From Emergomyces orientalis (lineage: Eukaryota; Ascomycota; Eurotiomycetes; Onygenales; Ajellomycetaceae): 64,000 nucleotides of DNA. The notes below the pieces were generated by a model that worked only from the letters and a program-made list of their open reading frames with translations, did no database searches and was not told the origin of the DNA. Location: assembly GCA_002110485.1 (NCBI GenBank), contig MOWL01000051.1, positions 62,001 through 126,000 on the forward strand. Reading direction: 5' to 3'. Below, in pieces: positions 29,699 to 42,557 of this stretch (its first letter is position 1; the number at the start of each line of letters is the position of its first letter). A program made the position numbers and the translations under genes.

Positions 29699-31691
29699 CT
29701 AATTGCCCTCCCGAGCGTCCGGAATAGGCACTGGAGCAACATCCCTTGAACGGTGCTGATCTCCCGAATTTGGAGTTTCCGTCTTCCTCTTCTTCCGTGC
29801 TTGATGGCCTCGCGCTTCAACTTTCCCTATGGCCGGCAAAGCCCTGAGAGCGTGGAAAACATACCCCTCCGCCCCCCCTCGCCCTGTCATTAGCGGGTGT
29901 GTTCGGCCAGGAAGCACCTGCCACGGTCTTACACGAGATGTTTGAATAGTGGGTGCCAGGAGGAGCGTTGGGTCGACCGGGAAATCACATTCGTTGGTCG
30001 CTGCTGAGGAGTTTTCTGCATCCCCCTCGTCTTGCTCCAATCTACCTTGAAATTCGGCAGTATCAGAGATACCGTTTGTAGTTCTTCTGGATGCGGGGGT
30101 TTGCTCCTGTTGGGCCGCAACACGCATAAGGTTAATGTAGGCGGTGCGTCGGGCTGTAGAGTAAAAATCCGCGAGTCTCGCTAGTGGCTCGATATGTGGC
30201 GCGTAAACGACCACGGGTGCAGAACCGGATAATAACGGTACTGTGTGTTTCAATATCGACGTGGGGTCCATCAGGCTTGCAACTATCAGGCCATCAAAAC
30301 CACCTGCCTGGGTTTCGTTAACAACGCTGCGAACTCTAGCCCATCGCCGGCGCTTGCGATAGTACATGCCACGTTTATTTGGTTTCCAACTTGCGAGGGT
30401 TGCATCTGATGCAACCGGGGGCTCATTGGTATAGACAGGATCTGAGGAAGGGTCTAGGAGCTGCAGCCAGGATAAAGTTTTGAGATTGGTATGGAGTGGG
30501 TGGGAAGGAGGGGGGTCACTAGCGTCAAACGAAAAATACTTTAGAAGTGAGAGGTTAGGCTGAGCATTTGGGTGGATGACAGTTAGGGTGCTATTGTTAG
30601 AGGACATCCCTGGCGCGGGACGTTGACGGCGAGCAGAGGAAGAAGCAACACTGTCAAGATGGCCAGATGAGCCGCCGATTGACGGGGCAGTGTCATATTG
30701 GCTGGAGTGTTCAGAGTTTTGCGGCGGCGGTTTGTCACATTTCTCGGGTCGAACCCGCAAGCCGACATGTTCTTCTGCATCACCAATGCTGGCCTCACGA
30801 GGATAGAGTATTCCCATGCGTTCTGCCATGGCCGCCACGACCAGACCTCCAGTATCATCGATGATCAACCAGCGGCTAGCTGGGTGCAATTCGACTGACT
30901 CTGCAGCCATGAATGCATCTCCACCATTATGAACATTTGCCCAGCAGCCTATGAGCCCGACGATCTCGTCCCTTAGTTCCATAATTTTTGTAGCATCTTT
31001 CTGCTCTAGCATCCAGTGAGTGAGAACAGGCACATCCAGTGGCAGGACAGAGAACCGTTTAAGGTACTTTTTCCTTTTTCTCAGCGTGTATTTGGCTAGC
31101 GAAAACTCTGTCTTTTTGTCGAGACCGGAATGGGACTCTAGAAGCTTGTTGATGATCTCCCTACCAGCTCCTGTTGTTCCCTTCTTCAAAGCCTCAATTT
31201 CATCCATAGTCATCAGCTGGCTCGAGCTATCATCCACGGTGTCTCGATTTGTCCGCATGGCGCTGGCATCAATGTCGTCCAAATCCCGATACCCTTCACC
31301 ATCCTCACCCTCTCCAGGAATAGATCCATCGGCTATTAATGATTCTGCATGCAGCTCAGCGGCGGAAACAATGCGGAGCGCATGATTGTCTTCCGTATTT
31401 GGCTGATCAAGAATCTCGAAGGTGAGATGATAAGGGCGTCCTATGATCTGGTTCGCCTGGAAGGAACCGTATTTCCCTAGCGATATTACTCTGCACAGCT
31501 TGTCAGTCAGAGAACATTGATGAGGGGCAACCCCATTCTTTAGGGGAAAAGTAGAAAATGAAAAAGGAAAGGAAAATAATGCTCACAAAGGCTGGTTAAA
31601 CGTACGTATTCGGGACTATCTGCTGGACCTTGATCGTATCTGATGGCAAACCCAGAGCGACGTAGGCATGGGGTAGCACTCTGGAATGCAT
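29699..31691 (-). CDS. TRM6: tRNA (adenine-58-N1) methyltransferase non-catalytic subunit TRM6 (Gcd10 family)
   Basis: The gene has two exons, 31691-31606 and 31490-29699, with one 115-bp intron (donor GTACGT, acceptor tgtgcAG). It encodes 625 aa starting MHSRVLPHAYVALGLPSDTI. The joint restores PNTVISLGKYGSF, a conserved Gcd10 segment, followed by NQIIGRPYHLTFEIL. Further motifs are MTMDEIEALKKGTTGAGREI and LDKKTEFSLAKYTLRKRKKYL, then a Rossmann-like C-terminal half lacking an SAM-binding signature, as expected for the RNA-binding partner. With TRM61 it makes m1A58 in nuclear tRNAs, including initiator tRNA. The tail is basic and low-complexity. It is divergent from the MINDY gene; the shared promoter is 31692-32471. 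The start is supported by homology, and upstream in-frame sequence lacks a better ATG. Confidence 0.9.
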
Positions 31692-32471
31692 CTGGGGGCA
31701 CGATTTAGGCAATAGGGTATATCAGCCTGTTTTATTATAACCCTAAGACGGCGTCGTAGGATGGCATGAATATTTTCTCCTCTGTCTCCCGTTTCTCATA
31801 GATTTAGAGCAGGTGATAGTAATGAATTCCTCACTCTACGCTTTCAGCTTTTTTTGTGCTCTAGTAATTTTTATTCATATTTTGCGATTTCAACTGTATG
31901 CCACTGTTATTAAATACCGGAGATACATATTCCCGGGCCATCATCTAGATAACTAGTTACGTCACAGCATATTATTACATAAGCAAACATAAGCAAACAC
32001 AGCAAACATAACAAGGCAGGCGCATTTCTAAAGCCGCGACATCATCGCCTCACAAGTGTCGGAAGAATCAAGCAATCAATCAACATCACCGCTGTGTACC
32101 CACGGCTGTGTAAACCGTCGTTTCGAAACTGCACTGATAAAAGAAGGACTCTAGCTATACTTAGCTTACATTTTCAGCCCAGCATCTGTTTTTCTGGCTT
32201 TTTATACTCCGTATTACTATTTTTATCAACCATCCAGCCTTGCGTATGCCAGCCACGTTTCGCGTTGGTCTGTTAGGCACCCGGAAATCAACTTGAGATA
32301 GGAATAAACACATGGTTGGGTCTGTCGTTGGCCAATGGAAGAGAGAAAATATCGCTATCACATACCTTCGTTCTTGTTCCGCGATTGAGTTCATTCTACG
32401 AGCTGCCTGGTAGGAAGACAATGTGCTCTTACTTGGAGAACCTCTGAATAGTTTCTACCAAGTGGTTCACC
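31692..32471. promoter_or_regulatory. Bidirectional intergenic region between TRM6 and the MINDY gene
   Basis: 780 bp between divergent start codons. No convincing ORF. It must hold both promoters and 5' leaders; I see no clear TATA box or operator. Confidence 0.5.
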
Positions 32472-35277
32472 ATGGTTTTGAGAAATCACGCCTCAGACGG
32501 TCTAGATGGGCAGGATATACGTCAGAATTATTGGCCTCATCGAGCTCGGAATTCTATGCATTCTCCCCGAAACCCTCCCTCACCGCCAGGATTCCCCAGT
32601 TCTGCCACATCAGACTTAAATTATACGCACCGCTCTGGTGTAGAGCACGATGAGGTGCCTAACCCCTGGATGCATGAATTAGCGTATCGTCCGTCTACCA
32701 GAGAAATTCCGCTGTTGTCACAACCTCGTGAAGCAGATAATCAATGGCCGCAACAGCACGGGCAGGATGAAGGAAGGGGGCAAATACTGGATTCGTTTTA
32801 TGAGACGCCTGAGAAAGAACATGACGGCACTGTTGTTTTTGGCTCGAAAAGCGAACCCTCTTTAGGGTCTTCCGTTGAAGATGGACGGCATTCAAGCAGC
32901 CCCGGCCAGCTTCGTTCAAATAATCCTTTTTTGAGAGCCAGACAAAACAGCGGTGGCCTACGAAAATACTCTATACCTGGCCCAGACCCTTTTGACTTCC
33001 CGCAATCCAGCAGCTTGGATGCCCACCAAAATGGTAGATTATTTCAAATATCACGTTCCTCTGACAATATGCCATTCTAATCACTCACGGGTCTGCTAGG
33101 GAATTTTGTTAAACACACGCACAATCCACATGGACTAGGTGGCGACCTTTCGCAGCTATCTTCTCGAATACCCTTTCAACACAACAACAGTGGCCTCAGC
33201 GCAGAAAGTGGCCCTCGAGAGACAGAAAGTGTGAGCCCGGTTCTAGACAAAGGGAAGGAACGGGTAGCTAGCGGATCTCCATCTACAACAATCCACCCTT
33301 TGGACCCTTACCGTCAATCAGACAAATCAGATCTGTTGACTCAAAATTTAAATCCTGAACATAAAGGATTTTCTTCTCAACTAGGCTCTTCCAGTCAATC
33401 AAATGCTTGTGCAAACCTCATAAGCTTCCAAGAAGAAACCACACCCAACGATATTGTCAGCACGGACGTACCACCTTATCCCAGAAAGGCTGGGGGGGGC
33501 ATATTTGATGATCATCCCACATTATATAATTCTTTACCCAAACCTGATGAACCGGATTCATTTGTCCCCAACTCCACCGCTCCTGTGGTGCCACCTGATC
33601 GTTTCCAACAGCCTGTGCCACAATTAAATGGATGTGGTCAACCTGCCCCTATACTACAGGAGAAGCTATCTGAAACTTATGACATTCGCCAGGTTAACTG
33701 GACAGATGGGACAACTAGCCTGCGTAAATCGCCAGTGTTAGTGCAGAGTGAAAACGGCCCATGCCCACTTCTAGCCCTTGTCAATGGGTTAGTACTGCGG
33801 AGCACAGCTGATTCGCCGTCATCTATTACAAAAGCGCTTCAGTCTAGAGAAAAAATTTCGTTGGGATTGCTAATGCAAGCTCTGTTCGATGAACTTACTT
33901 CGTACATAGATGGAGCTGACCAGCTTCCCGATATCGAAGCTCTAAGCTCTTTTCTTGTTATGCTACATACAGGAATGAATGTAAATCCGCAGTTAGTTTT
34001 GGTAAGCTTTCATCCGTGGATCTCTTTGTTATCGCTTTTGTTCGATTTTTATTTCACTTTCCGGTTTACCGCCTAACATTTACTAGACAAATTGTACCTC
34101 TGATTCCCCCGGGACTTTCCTCGAGACAAACGATACAACACTCTACAGTAGCTTCAAGTTACCCCTAGTTCACGGCTGGCTCGCGGAACCATCTTCGGCC
34201 GCCTATACTGCGCTAACCCGTGTGGCTCAAAACCATGAAGATATACAATTGCTACACTTTCGAAAAGAAGAACTGGAAGACCGAGTCTTTCGCGGAGAGT
34301 CTCTCACAACTGAGGATGAGAAGTTAATAGAAGATATTGACACAATCCAACAGTTCGTCGATGTTGAAAATGCTACTCAACTGAGTGCTTTTGGTCTCGA
34401 GCACCTCGAAAGATGCTTGAATCCTGGATCAATTTCAATTCTCTTCCGAAATGACCATTTCTCTACACTCTTCAAACATCCCGTGTCAAACCAACTTTTT
34501 ACTCTTGTGACCGATGCTGGATATGCTAACCACGCAGAAATTGTGTGGGAAAGTCTAGTTGATGTCAATGGAAGTAACGCTAGCTTTTTTTCAGGTGATT
34601 TTCGGCCTGTTGGGAATTTCCAACCGCCTACATCTCACCATCCTAGCGAAAGAGGGCCCAGGCCCTCAAGCGGATCGACTCACAGAAACAGCCCAGATGG
34701 AAGCACTGGAAAGTTAACGAACAACACAGAGCAAACAGACGCAGACTATGCATTTGCTTTGGCACTTCAGTTTCAGGACGAGGAAGAACAACGGCGTCCA
34801 CGCAACCAAGCGCAAATTCAGACGTCACCGCTGCCATTGACTCCTCAACCCTCGTCACAGTCTCAGGGAATTATTCATCCTCGTTCCAGTAGCAGTTCAA
34901 ACTTTGGCCATCGACAATCAACATCATCCACTGGCCGCCGCGCACCCCAGCAGACTCAAGAGGTTCGATCACTTGTCCCACCACCTCGGACTCCAGTGGT
35001 TGACCCCGGCGCTGACGCACCGCCACCAACATACGAGCAAGCCGCCAACAGTCCAGTGTATACTCCTTCCCCAGATCACTCGCAGTATGATGGTTCCCAT
35101 AGCACCAACCCCAGCATAGTTGGACCAAGATCCTCGAGTTACGGGTTCAATAACAATCTAGGACCAAATAGAGGTCCCGTTTACAACGGCAACAGACGTA
35201 CTCACGCGTCATCCAATCCCTCTCTTCCACCTCGCCCTCGCGATAGAGATAGAAACAAGGATTGTACGGTTATGTGA
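32472..35277 (+). CDS. MINDY-family deubiquitinase (K48-linkage type) with C-terminal CaaX box
   Basis: Three exons: 32472-33033, 33100-34001, 34087-35277 (884 aa). The first intron is 66 bp, so it keeps frame but contains an in-frame TAA (33078); the second is 85 bp. The N-terminal 370 residues are low-complexity. The MINDY catalytic domain holds the Gln/Cys motif SENGPCPLLALVNGLV (Cys at about 406) and the catalytic His in RNDHFSTLFK (about 608). A ubiquitin-interacting helix, ADYAFALALQFQDEEEQ, lies near 707, then a Ser/Pro-rich tail. The final four residues are CTVM, a CaaX motif predicted to be prenylated, so membrane association is likely (inference). The family trims K48-linked polyubiquitin from the distal end. 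The start ATG is the first plausible one but is not proven. Confidence 0.88.
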
Positions 35278-36300
35278 GGCGTAAAGGTTTTCCGGTTATT
35301 TTACTTTAGCATTCCTGCAAATCAATGGTATCCGGACGCACTTTCAAACGACTCAAAACATCCCGTTCTTTTATTTACTTTTCTTTAAATTTTATTTTAT
35401 TGTTTACGTATCAGTGACCTTTGCTCCATGGGTTTCCTGTCGATTTTGCATACACGTTACTGTGTACTTCCCTGCATTGATTTTGCGTTTCATGATATCA
35501 TCGAATGCCCCGCGCGCTGTTATTCCCCAAATCTTGCTTCGTATATCTATCTGGCGTTTGTGGCGTATCCTCTCTGCTGTCCCTTTCTCTCGAGTAATGT
35601 TTTGGTCAATGATCTCTAGGTTTTTCTGCACAACTTACCATTGCCGGTTGTATATTAATCGTGGTTAAGTATCACTTTGCTTTTCTGAGGATTACACAAA
35701 GTTTTTTCGAATCTGGTTCCTTAACATTATATATATTTGCTTGGACTGTCGACTAGTGGATATACTTTGGTCTACTCATGTATCAGTATTTTTGTGGAAT
35801 GAAACGGTATTTCTAAAGGTTCCTAGTTATGCGCATTTCGCTGCTGCTAGTCCGCGTAATTATGCAATGAATCATCCGCACTGGTTCAAATTACAAATGT
35901 AGGCCTGGCTCAGAATGCGACCCCTCGAGGGGTGGTTGGACATTTAGGGTAAATCCATAATATCAAACCAATTTCGTTGAAGTTCATATAAATAAATTCA
36001 GTATGATGCAAAAAGGTGGCATCACAAACAGAAACAATGGAAAATACGAAATAATAGGTAGTAGTAATGCAGGGGGAATAAAATAGAAAAGGAATTAAAG
36101 GTATTCGTTCCACATCTGTCCCATCCAGCCTGATCTTAAATACGGGAGAGGGAAATGAAGATGAGGAATGGGAAGGAAACTAGCGAATGGAAGTGTTGTT
36201 GCAAACATATATGTACAGAGGGTCCAATTATCACAGATGAAATGTATAAAGATAGATGGCACATGGTCCATTAGAATGAAGAACATTCGTATTTCCTCAT
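35278..36300. other. Intergenic region between convergent genes
   Basis: About 1 kb between the MINDY stop and the stop of the SNT1-like gene. It should contain both 3' UTRs and terminators. Short ORFs here show no recognisable domain. Confidence 0.5.
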
Positions 36301-39300
36301 TCATTGTCTCGAGTCTTGCGAGTAAGCGCGGTGATGCGACTGCGAAGGGTGCCTAGAATGGAGTTGATGTTGATGTTGATGCTGATTCGGGCGTTGATGC
36401 TGATGCATTTGGTGTAACCCTTGTTGCTGCGGTCCATGGCTAGGGTGGGGAGCGACAATACCAGAAGAGTATGAAATTCCGCCTTGGGAAGGCTGATGCA
36501 AAGCGGATGGTGGGGTGTAAGATCTTCCAAGATTTTGGTTCTGATGCGAGTTCGACGTGGAAATCAAGACATTGCCAGATGCTCGATGGGTCGGTTGCAA
36601 GTGTGACGCATTATGGTTGAATGGGCCAGTGCTATGTTGACTTCCTAGACTGAGCGAGGGTATGTGTTGAGGTTGAGGTTGATGTTGATGCTGCTGTTGA
36701 TGGTGTCGGGGCGGCTGCGGCTGCTGCTGCTGAGATTGCCGTAGTGACACGGGGTGGTGGTGAGGGGAAGAAGGCGGAGCAATGTGTTGCATATGTTGAG
36801 AACTGTTACCACCTTGCCCGCTATGTTGGTGATTGCGTCCAAGTTGATGTCCAGTTGACGAATGATGCTGACGCTGCTGTGGCTGACTCAAGTGGCCCTG
36901 AGAATAAGAAGGGTGCTGTTGCGTTTGGGGGAGGCCTGAAGGGGCAATCTGGACTGGAGAAGGTGGCTGCTGCTGCGGTGTCCGGCGAGAATAGGACAGT
37001 GAGTTGTGGTGATGCTGTGGTGAAGGGGGATGAAAAAGCTGCGCGTGTAATGCCATGGGAGAATCACGCTTCCCAAGGCTCATATTTGGCTGATGCTGAG
37101 ATTGGCCCTGGAACCCCGTGGGTTGAGATTGCTGCACCTGTTGTTGTGAAGACTGTGTGTTGAATGAGGAACGGTGCTGCTGCTGGGGTTGTTGATGAAC
37201 ATTCGACCCTGAGTTTCCAGTCTGTTGTTGGGCGGTATTCATGTACCCTAGGTTTGAAGTTTGTTGAGCTGGCAAACGGGAAAGACCATGGTCAGTTGCT
37301 TGAGCTTGTTGCTGTCCCCTGGGATCTAGTCTCGCCATCCAATCCTGACTTGCCGTCCCAGATCCAGCCATAGAGCCAACAGAATAACTTGAATATTCTG
37401 GGTAAGAGCGGGACACCGCACTTGGCTGTTGATTTTGTTGAGGCGCTTGTGGTTGAGGCAGATACTGAGGTCTTTGTTGCGGTTGCCTGCTGGAGTGCAT
37501 TGGCTCATCATTAGGGACAGGCTGTGATTGCTGAGGCATTGAATGCGACACGGAATATAATTGAGGTGTATTTGCCGCCGAGGGCTGGTCACTAGCAAAC
37601 CTCTTTCGCGGCGGTGGCTCTTCAGCATCATCATTTAAGATGTTCATGATATTCGACCGTTTAGCAGGCACCTGGCGTGGAGGGTCTGGAAAAACTTGCG
37701 CGGGGGTCGAGTTCGGTCGAGCGAGCTCTTTCGTTGGTGATACTACAGGCGACTGTCGAGTCATACCTAGAAGCTGGCTAGGGGGTGGCAAAGTCGATTT
37801 CGGTGGCACGAGTGTGTCATTGCGTAGAAGACCAGCTGAATCTAGCTCCTGTTTCGGCACCCGCTGGACGGGGGATGTGGCTGTCGATGTAGGAATAGCT
37901 CTGCTCACCCGTCTCGAGTGTGTCCGTGCCACTGGTGTAACTGGGTTGCTCGTCTGGGGCTGCTGAAGGTATTGTGCTTGAGGAAATACGGGAGGCTGAG
38001 ATAGCGACTGATACCGGAGCGTTTCTTGGGCCTCTTGAGGCTGGGACTGTAAGTCACTACGAGGCAAATTCTGGGTGTGCAAAGTAGAACCTCTCCCGGG
38101 ATTTTGCATGGCGACTACATTTTGCTGCAGCTTCTGGCTTTGTGGCTCTTGAGACTGTGTAGTAAGCACCGGAGTATTAGACATTACGGCGCGGCCATCT
38201 CTTCGTCCATCACTGAAATATCCGGCTCGGGGGCCTTGCTGGTTGCGTTGGGTTTGCGGCGGTTGGGGACGAATGGAACGCGGTTGTGTTTCATCATTCA
38301 CGGGTGGTAGGGAAGCCCCGGGAGCAGTTGTCGCTTGGGCAAGAGGATAAAACCTAGGCTGGGAGTGGTCCTTATCGGCTTGCGGCCGAGGCTGAACGGC
38401 TGGTGGGTGTGCGGCGGCCAGAGGAACGGCTGGGGCTTTTGGCTTGGAGGGGAGAGGTGCATCCACTGGCTCCGTAGTTTCGGTGTTCGGTGCGAGTGGT
38501 CGAGGAGCGACAGAAGAGGGCGTAGCTTCGTAGCGTCGCTTAGGAAGAATATTTGGAATTGGAAGCGGGCCCGGTGGTTCTCCACTTAGCTTCTTAGCCT
38601 CAGCCAACTCAGCCAACTCCTCCAGCGATGTTTGTCCAGAGTCAACACGCCTCTGGAAGTAGTTTTTGACCTAGTCGTGTTGTAGCGAGTTAGTTAGGAT
38701 GTAGTGGCGTCTATCATGTTAAGGGATATCTAGTGCACGCATACCATTGTAGGAGTTTTGGTTCTCATATATTGAGAGATGGCTTCAAAATCTTTCCCGA
38801 AATGTCGAATTAGATCTGGGAATTCACGTTGCTCCGGTACAGACCAGTAGCTAGTTGGTTGCAGAGATCCCGATCTCGATTCTGCGGGTTTTACCGGCGG
38901 TTCGGGTTCTGCGGCATCGAAAACATAAACAGCTTCTTTGCTGCGAGCTTTGGTGGATTTTGGTCGTGGAACGAGATCATCAGCAGCAATATCCTTCTGG
39001 TCTTCCTTATCTTTCGTAACCACCAATTCTGGTACAGCATCCACTGGTACCTCAGTTTCAAGTTTTGGAGGAGCCGCAGCAATGGGAGTAGTGAGTGAGG
39101 ATTGCTGGGCCTTTGCGCGTCTGCCACCCCGTCCGCCTCCTCCCCTTCCGCCACGTCTGCTTGTGACCTTCTCTGTTCCCGGTTCGGCTGGATCCTTCGC
39201 GTAATTTCCTCTTTTCCCTGAATTTGGTGTAGGTGTGCTGTTCTCTGTGTCAGGGCCAACTTCACCAAAAGTTGGGGCCGCGGCCCGTCGAGGTCGGCCA

Positions 39301-42300
39301 GTATCAGTCACAGCGGGGATTTCCGCCTCATCACCTTCATATTCGGGCCGAACACCAAGATCTGACATGAGGGCATTTGATTTTGGATTCCTAGTAGCAG
39401 GAGCCTTTTTCCCGCGTCTTCGGACATATTTTCTGTTCAACTTCGCCTTGTACTTAAATTCCTGTTTTGTGAAGTAATAATGATTGATACATGCCTGGAA
39501 GTCCCGCCCTGGAAGATATTCTGCAATTTTACCCCATTTTTTGGGATGTGCTAAGAATGCCTCTGTGAAGATCTTCTGTTCCTCGGGAGTGAAGTCATCA
39601 GGCATCGGGTGAAAGGCAAAAATTTCAAAAGCGGCAGCAGGGTCTACTGCATGGTTGGTATCTTTGAAAACAAAAGCTTGTCTTTCTTGGTCCTCGAACA
39701 TGTCTGGGATAAGCGCTTCCTTAGACATATCAGGCTTCGCAGGTCCTTCTTTAATACGTCGACGTGCTTGCTCTTCCTGGGCAGTAATTGTAGACGCTAT
39801 CAACGCATTTTGGAAATCAAGCTCGCTGTTAAGTTTGTAACCCCTTCTTCCTTCCGCAGTGGCACCTGGAGTAGTAGCAGTCCCTGTAGCCGACGGCGGG
39901 GTGGGTGGGCCTGGAGTGGTTATCTTTTCTTGTCTACTTTTGCGATCCAGTTCCTCCACGGTCATCCTCCACGGTTTGTAATATCCAGCATATTCTTGTC
40001 GTAACTTCTCATGCTGGCGAGCTATTTCTTTACGCTGCTTGACTAGCTCACCGCGAAGAGCTTCTTTCAACCGGTCGTGGGTTTGAAGCGTCTCCTGATA
40101 AGCCTCCAGATCAGAAAACGGTGTGGGAGGCCCAGAATGGAGAAATGGAAGATTTTCGAGGGATGGCACTTCGAGAGAAGAGACGGTGTGCGCCTGGGTC
40201 ATTGGTGACGAGGGTTGCGGGATTTCAATTTCTTGTGCCTCCTTTGCTGACACTGGAATGACAGCTGGAGGCTGGTCTGGCCTTTCAATCTCAATTGCCG
40301 CGCCTGGTAGATCCATATACGTAGGGACTACTCCTTCGGCTATGATACCCAGCATTTGAATTTGCAGCAGTAAGTCAACTATAACAGGATCCTGAAGGGT
40401 TGGGGGAGGCATTTCGGAAGCCAACGCTTGCATTTCCTTTTCAAATCGTTTCTCTCCCTCATTGAAGTCTTCTTCATCTAAATCATCTTCCTCGTCCGTT
40501 TCTTCACCGCTGGATTGTCCAAATATGAGAGGAGTGGCGACTTGCTCCCCTATCGATGAAAATGTAGCACGCGGTCTCTGGTCTTCTGCGTATATTTTCA
40601 CCGTTACTCCGTCAATATTGTCTTCAGCGTGATTTGATAGGCGGTCCACCCGCTCAGCAACTGACGACGACTTGGAGTCTTCTCGCTGAGGGGAACCCTC
40701 AAGTTCGTGATGTTTAAAGATGTCAGATACGCCAAATGACGCTCTGTCCCTGTCTTCAAATACGTCACGTTTCATAGGTGACACAGAGTTCATGATCGAA
40801 GGTCCGCGATTTGCATACCCCGGGCGAACCCATTGATTACTGGCTTTAGGTGCGCCTCTTGGAGCGTTGGGCCGTTGAAGCGCTCGTGGTCCTGTGGGAA
40901 CACTTGCGAAAGGAATTCCGGGAGACGTTTTCGGCCCAGGTGACCTAAATGGGGCGGATGGCGGGGCAGGGGGTGAACCAGACCGGCGGGATAGGGAAAT
41001 GCTTCTTCCCATTGATTGAGAGGTGGGTGGGGATCCTGTTGAGGACTTAGGTCGGGGGCTGACCCGTAATCCGAGAGGCATATCCTGGGTCCTCGCATCT
41101 GCCTGAAGCGATGGATGAATCGCATCCTTCCCGCTAGATGCGCTTACCAAGCTAGGAGCATCGCGCGTAGTAATAGTAGGAGATCTAGATGAGGATGGAA
41201 AGTGCCGTCCTGGGCGGAGTGGCACCTCAGTTTTCCCTCGGATATCCAGACCATGCGAACGGGAGTCACGAAGGTCATGTGAATGTTCAAACTCAGATCT
41301 ATCGGCTTTTGGTCCAGTAGGCGGTAAGATTCCTGTTGGTACTGAAGCGGAAACGTCCACGTGCTCTTTTTCTGGCTTGCCAGTCGTCGATGCTGCAATG
41401 GATACCTCCTCAGGCAGCCTGGTTTTGGTGGATGATGTAGGGGGAATGTCATCGGGCATTTGTTTGGGACTACTGATAGACCCAAAGGCAGGGACTTCTG
41501 GTGCCGATGGGGGAGGAGAATTTTGTGAAATTAGTCGATTTTTCGGTGCATCTAAACGAATAGTAGGGTGCTCCTGTCGATCTAGCTCCTGCCGAGGATC
41601 TCCCATACCTTGGACGGAATGCTTCCTATTTGAATCAAAGATTTCAGGGTTGACAGCCTTTTTAGTACTTAATATGGATGACGACGATGGCGTGGGTGAA
41701 GCGGGTGGGATGGTTGCTGATGTTGTAGATGTAACTTTAGAATCGACTCTGGCCGACACTCGATCTTTTATCCACAAATCTGGGCGTTCAGAAGGTCGTT
41801 CGCGTTCCCTTTCGTCTCGTTCCGATCGCCGGTCATCTTCACGTCTATCGAACCGATCAGGGCGTTCTAAGTCCCTATCCCGGTCCCGGTCGCGGTCGCG
41901 GTCGCGGTCACGCTCACGATCCCTCCATCCATCCCTCGAACGGCTTCTTCGTCGGAAAGTATCGCGATCATCTAAAGAGCCCCGTCCCCTGCCCCGCTCA
42001 CGGTCACCACGACCCCTACCTCGTAAAGAGGGGCCACGAAGAGGAGAAGCGTCCTGAAGTCCACTTATGGATGCGACAGGCCCGTCTCTAGAATTACGAC
42101 GTATTCTTGGCGCATCAGAATCTCTGGGGCCAGGTTCTCTAGAATCGCGAAAATCCCGTAGCGGAGGCGACCTCGATCTCCCACGGCCGAAGGGGACGCG
42201 GGTATCTCTCGAATCAAAACCACGGTCTCTTCTGGACCAGTCTCTATCAATATCCCGTCTAAATGGAGGGGGTCCATCGCGCAGATCTCGGGGATCACGA

Positions 42301-42557
42301 TCCCTTTCGCGGTCTCGAAATTCGCCGCGACCTGGGAAACCCCTACCTCTTGGACCGGGAGGGACAAAAGGTACACCCCTTGACGAATCAATAAGAGCTT
42401 TTGGTCCGCGCGGCGGTTCCCTCCCTAGGGGTTTTGAATTGACATCGTCGGAAACGCGAGGGCCAGAAGGAATATGCGAGGAACCGTGAGGGGCGGATGG
42501 ACGACGGTCGTTATACCGATGGGGAGATCGCTCTCTTGGCGGAAAACGAGACGCCAT
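36301..42557 (-). CDS. SNT1/NCoR-like double-SANT (Myb) corepressor subunit
   Basis: Two exons, 42557-38745 and 38670-36301, with a 74-bp intron (donor GTATGC, branch ctaac, acceptor ctAG). The splice restores TPTMVKNYFQRRVDSG, the end of the second SANT domain. About 2060 aa. I start at ATG 42557 (MASRFPPRERSPHRY); an upstream in-frame extension of 53 residues is non-conserved-looking. The N-terminal 400 residues are rich in RD/RS repeats. The first SANT lies near residue 1000 (HPKKWGKIAEYLPGRDFQAC), the second near 1250 (YWSVPEQREFPDLIRHFG); between them is a basic AT-hook-like stretch (RRGGRGGGGRGGRRAK). The C-terminal 770 residues are Gln/Pro/His-rich. In yeast, Snt1 is a Set3 histone deacetylase complex subunit; a similar nuclear corepressor role is inferred. 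The two coding microsatellites are described in the findings. Confidence 0.85.

Noticed and set aside
36340..38600. Plus-strand ORFs of 69-139 codons opposite the Gln-rich exon, and similar ORFs at 38829-39477 and 41377-42489
   Set aside because: Antisense shadows of low-complexity coding sequence of the SNT1-like gene.
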